A DNA stretch of 64,000 bases from Arthrobacter sp. SX1312. Lineage in GTDB: Bacteria; Actinomycetota; Actinomycetes; Actinomycetales; Micrococcaceae. The position numbers were made by a program, and so were the translations under genes. Shown here piece after piece: positions 61,481-64,000 of the stretch (position 1 is the stretch's first letter; every line of letters starts with the position of its first letter). Location of the stretch: contig NZ_PJIM01000003.1 in NCBI RefSeq assembly GCF_002929295.1, positions 558,001 through 622,000 on the forward strand, written 5' to 3'. Under the pieces are notes generated by a model that was not told where the DNA came from, ran no database searches, and saw only the letters and a program-made list of their open reading frames with translations.

Positions 61481-62860
61481 TCAGCGTGTGACGGGCGACG
61501 ATCCCCCGTGACGGCCGGAGCGGCCGGAGCGGCCGGAGGCACCGTCAGTGCCGTCGGTGCCTGCCGGGCCGGTCGGGAGGTCATGGTCCTCATTGTCGTC
61601 GTCGTCGAGCCCTTCGGTCCTGCGCTCCTGGGTGGTCGGGCGCGTGTCCGCATCGTCGATGGCGACCAGGGCGGCCGCCTTCTTGGCCTCCTGCTCCTCC
61701 TTGGGGGTCGAGCTCAGCCCGTGGCCCGTCTCGTCGAGGGCCGTCTGCACCTCGGCCTCCTCGACCTCCTCCAGCGTGATCTCCTCGTCCTTCTCCCCGT
61801 TCCAGGCCTTGATGGCCGCCCAGATGACCGCGGCGACCGGGACGGAGAGGATGGCACCGATGATGCCCGCCAGGATGGTGCCGGCGGTCAGGGCGAACAG
61901 GATGACGAGGGCGTGCACCTGCAGCGTGCGGCCCATGACCACCGGCTGCAGGAAGTTGCCCTCCAGCTGGTTGACCACGATGACCACGATGATGACGATG
62001 AGCGCGACGAACGGTCCGTTGGCCACGAGGGCGATCAGGGCCGCGAGGACGCCGGCCAGGGTGGCACCGACCAGGGGGATGAAGGCGCCGATGAAGACGA
62101 TGGCCGCCAACGGGAGGGCGAGCGGGACCCCGAGGACCAGCAGCGCACCACCGATGAACACCGAATCGACCAGGGCCACGATCGCCGTGCCGCGCACGTA
62201 GCCACCGAGGACGGCCATGCTGCTGTAGCCGACCCGCCGGGCCTTGACGAGCCGCTTGCCCTTGAAGGCCCGCAGCATGAATGCCCAGATCTTCTCGCCG
62301 TCCTTGAGGAAGAAGAACAGGATGACCACCATGAGCAGGCCGCCGGCGAAGAAGTTCCCCGCCGCGCTGAGGCCCGAGATGGCCCCGGCGCCCGCGGTGC
62401 TGCTGGTCGCGAAGTCGACCACCGAGTCACGCGCCTGCTGGATCTGTGCGTCGTCGATGGGGATGGGGCCGTTCTGCGCGAAGGCGTAGAGCTGGTCGAA
62501 GCCCTCCGACGCGCTGGTGGCAAGCTCTCCCGCCTGTCCCACGACGGCGAACACGATGCCCGTGATGAGCCCGCCGAAAAGGAGCAGGAGCAGCAGGAAC
62601 GACACACCGGTGGCCGCGGATGCGCCCCAGCCCTTCCGCCGCAGCCAGAGGACGAAGGGCCCGATCGCGGCCGCGAGGATGATCGCGAGCAGCATCGGGA
62701 TCACCACGAGCCGCACCTGGATCAGTGCGTACACGGCCACTACACCCAGGACCAGCAGCAGGAGCACCTGCGCCGCCCGGATGCTGGCGTTGCCGAGGCT
62801 GTCACGCCAGGGGCCCTTCGCGGCGGCCGTCTCCGGCCGCGCATCGGTGGACTGGGTCAT
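61481..62860 (-). CDS. AI-2E family transporter (PF01594)
   Basis: A 459-residue membrane protein with about eight helices of the AI-2E/YdgG/TqsA family. Characteristic stretches are LPLAAIVFIGAFIPLVGATLAGVLAALIAL and VVIVNQLEGNFLQPVVMGRTLQVHALVILFALTAGTILAGIIGAILSVPVAAVIWA. The C-terminal 110 residues are Asp/Glu/Lys- and Gly-rich, probably disordered. Members are mostly exporters or antiporters of unknown substrate; the AI-2 name is historical. The start overlaps the stop of the acyl-CoA ligase by four bases (ATGA), so the two are co-transcribed. Confidence 0.88.
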   Translation of the reverse strand: MTQSTDARPETAAAKGPWRDSLGNASIRAAQVLLLLVLGVVAVYALIQVRLVVIPMLLAIILAAAIGPFVLWLRRKGWGASAATGVSFLLLLLLFGGLITGIVFAVVGQAGELATSASEGFDQLYAFAQNGPIPIDDAQIQQARDSVVDFATSSTAGAGAISGLSAAGNFFAGGLLMVVILFFFLKDGEKIWAFMLRAFKGKRLVKARRVGYSSMAVLGGYVRGTAIVALVDSVFIGGALLVLGVPLALPLAAIVFIGAFIPLVGATLAGVLAALIALVANGPFVALIVIIVVIVVNQLEGNFLQPVVMGRTLQVHALVILFALTAGTILAGIIGAILSVPVAAVIWAAIKAWNGEKDEEITLEEVEEAEVQTALDETGHGLSSTPKEEQEAKKAAALVAIDDADTRPTTQERRTEGLDDDDNEDHDLPTGPAGTDGTDGASGRSGRSGRHGGSSPVTR

Positions 62861-64000
62861 CGACCGTCACCTTTTCCTTCGGCCCGATGGCCATCATTGA
62901 TCAGTTGGGAACGCACCTCGCGGCGGAGGACCTTGCCGATCAGCGATCGGGGCAGGTCCTCCACCTGCACGATAGTGCGTGGAACCTTGTAGGCGGCGAG
63001 CGCGCCGCGACATGACGCCCTCAGTGCCTCGACGTCGAGGGTGGCGCCCGGCGCGAGCATGACGACGGCGGCCACGTCCTCGCCGCCGCCGTCCCGCGGG
63101 AGGCCCACCACGGCGGTGTCGGCCACGCCGGGGTGCGCCCGGAGGACGCCCTCCACCTCGCTGGGCGAGACGTTGAAACCGCCCGTGATGATGAGTTCCT
63201 TGATGCGGTCCACGACCGTCAGGAAGCCGTCGTCGTCCATCCGGACGATGTCCCCCGTCCGGAACCAGCCGCCGTCCAGCAGGGCGTCCTCGGTCTCGTC
63301 GGGTCGCCGCCAGTAGCCCTGGAACACCTGGGGCCCTTTCAGGAGCAGCTCCCCCGCCTCGCCCGGGGCGCGATCCTTGCGGGGATCCTCCGGGTCGACG
63401 ATGCGGACGTCGGTGCCCGGGAACGGTACCCCGATCGTGCCGGGCCGCCGCGTGGGGCCGATCGGATTGCCGGCCGCGACGGGGGACGTCTCGGTGAGCC
63501 CGTAGCCCTCGATCAGGTAGCCGCCCGTGGCTGCCTCCCAGGTCTCCACCGTGGCCTGCGGGAGGTTCATGGCCCCGGAGATCGCGAACCGGATGCTGCG
63601 GAGGTCCACGCCGCGCTCGGCGGCGCCGGCCGCGAGCCGGTCGTAGATGGGGGGCACCGCCGGCAGGAAGGTGGGTGGGCTCTTCCGGACGGCGTCGAGG
63701 ACCAGCGGCACGTCGAAGCGCGGGAACAGGACGAGCTTCGCGCCGATGCTCATGGAGAAGGTCAGGCACAGCGTCAGCCCGTAGGCGTGGAACATGGGCA
63801 GGACGGCATAGACGGTCTCGCGGCCGACGTCGAGGCCCGGCACCCAGGCCCGCCCCTGGGCCGCGTTCGCCAGCAGGTTCCGGTGCGTGAGGATGGCGCC
63901 CTTGGGGACACCCGTGGTCCCGCTCGTGTACTGCAGGACCGCCGTGTCCTCCGCCGAGGGCCGCGGGTGCCGGCCCGGCAGGGGCCGGCGGTGCAGCAGG
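62857..64000 (-). CDS. long-chain acyl-CoA synthetase / AMP-binding protein, C-terminal part
   Basis: An AMP-forming ligase; 381 residues are present and the N-terminus lies beyond the right edge. The P-loop TSGTTGVPKG is visible at the very edge, followed by the A5 motif EGYGLTETSP, the A7/A8 region GWFRTGDIVRMDDDGFLTVVDRIKELIITGGFNVSPSEVE and the catalytic Lys in RSLIGKVLRREV near the C-terminus. It activates a fatty or aryl acid to the acyl-AMP and then the CoA ester. It is co-transcribed with the AI-2E family gene downstream. Confidence 0.92.
   Translation of the reverse strand, partial: LLHRRPLPGRHPRPSAEDTAVLQYTSGTTGVPKGAILTHRNLLANAAQGRAWVPGLDVGRETVYAVLPMFHAYGLTLCLTFSMSIGAKLVLFPRFDVPLVLDAVRKSPPTFLPAVPPIYDRLAAGAAERGVDLRSIRFAISGAMNLPQATVETWEAATGGYLIEGYGLTETSPVAAGNPIGPTRRPGTIGVPFPGTDVRIVDPEDPRKDRAPGEAGELLLKGPQVFQGYWRRPDETEDALLDGGWFRTGDIVRMDDDGFLTVVDRIKELIITGGFNVSPSEVEGVLRAHPGVADTAVVGLPRDGGGEDVAAVVMLAPGATLDVEALRASCRGALAAYKVPRTIVQVEDLPRSLIGKVLRREVRSQLINDGHRAEGKGDGR

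Overview
The window is about 70% GC and densely coded, with many ATGA/GTGA overlaps, few long gaps, GTG and TTG starts and frequent leaderless promoters. Gene content (Rpf/LysM factor, ABC sugar importers without their own ATPase, type III PKS trio, glutathione-independent formaldehyde dehydrogenase, DUF3140/DUF2945/DUF1508 stress proteins) points to a free-living actinobacterium, most likely Micrococcaceae (Arthrobacter sensu lato). This is an inference from gene content; there is no rRNA here. The segment looks chromosomal. I saw no phage, IS element, CRISPR array, tRNA or rRNA.

Layout. 1-5.3 kb: mixed single genes (two alpha/beta hydrolases, RibD-like reductase, GNAT, ABM monooxygenase, DUF1232 protein, 2OG oxygenase). 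5.3-13.5 kb: a carbohydrate locus. A LacI regulator sits between a GH2-PhyH pair on one strand and a sugar-binding lipoprotein, two permeases and a GH43 lipoprotein on the other, and near-identical palindromes precede both units. 13.5-20 kb: three small overlapping genes, a 1191-residue TM0106-type nuclease/helicase, a cold-shock protein and an LLM oxidoreductase. 20.1-26.9 kb: a GntR regulator diverging from ethanolamine-type permease, glutamine-synthetase-like ligase, gamma-glutamyl hydrolase, aldehyde dehydrogenase and SDR genes. This gene set fits a complete gamma-glutamyl route from ethanolamine to glycine. 27-34 kb: regulator/BenE transporter pair, a Na+(K+)/H+ antiporter and an SNF2-SWIM helicase. 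34-39.9 kb: a GntR, nucleoside hydrolase and complete ECF transporter (S, T, fused A-A) operon, probably for nucleoside salvage, with an epoxide-hydrolase-like gene at its end.

39.9-48.8 kb: aconitase, DUF1508, SDRs, formaldehyde dehydrogenase, an Rpf-LysM resuscitation factor with a long leader, and a lipoprotein. 48.9-52 kb: a three-gene type III PKS, methyltransferase and FAD hydroxylase operon (phenolic-lipid/quinone logic) from a probably leaderless promoter. 52-56.1 kb: small stress-type genes, then a ureohydrolase and TPP-decarboxylase pair resembling guanidinobutyrase and 2-ketoarginine decarboxylase. 56.2-64 kb: lipoprotein, an APC transporter with a soluble tail, an XRE-cupin regulator diverging from a sodium:solute symporter, an AI-2E family transporter and a truncated acyl-CoA ligase at the right edge.

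Several convergent gene pairs are separated by long perfect or near-perfect hairpins that can serve as bidirectional terminators. The most interesting items are the putative ethanolamine-glutamylation operon with its 20-bp perfect operator palindrome, the nucleoside hydrolase-ECF operon, the split arginine/guanidino locus and a set of probable operators located beside their regulators.
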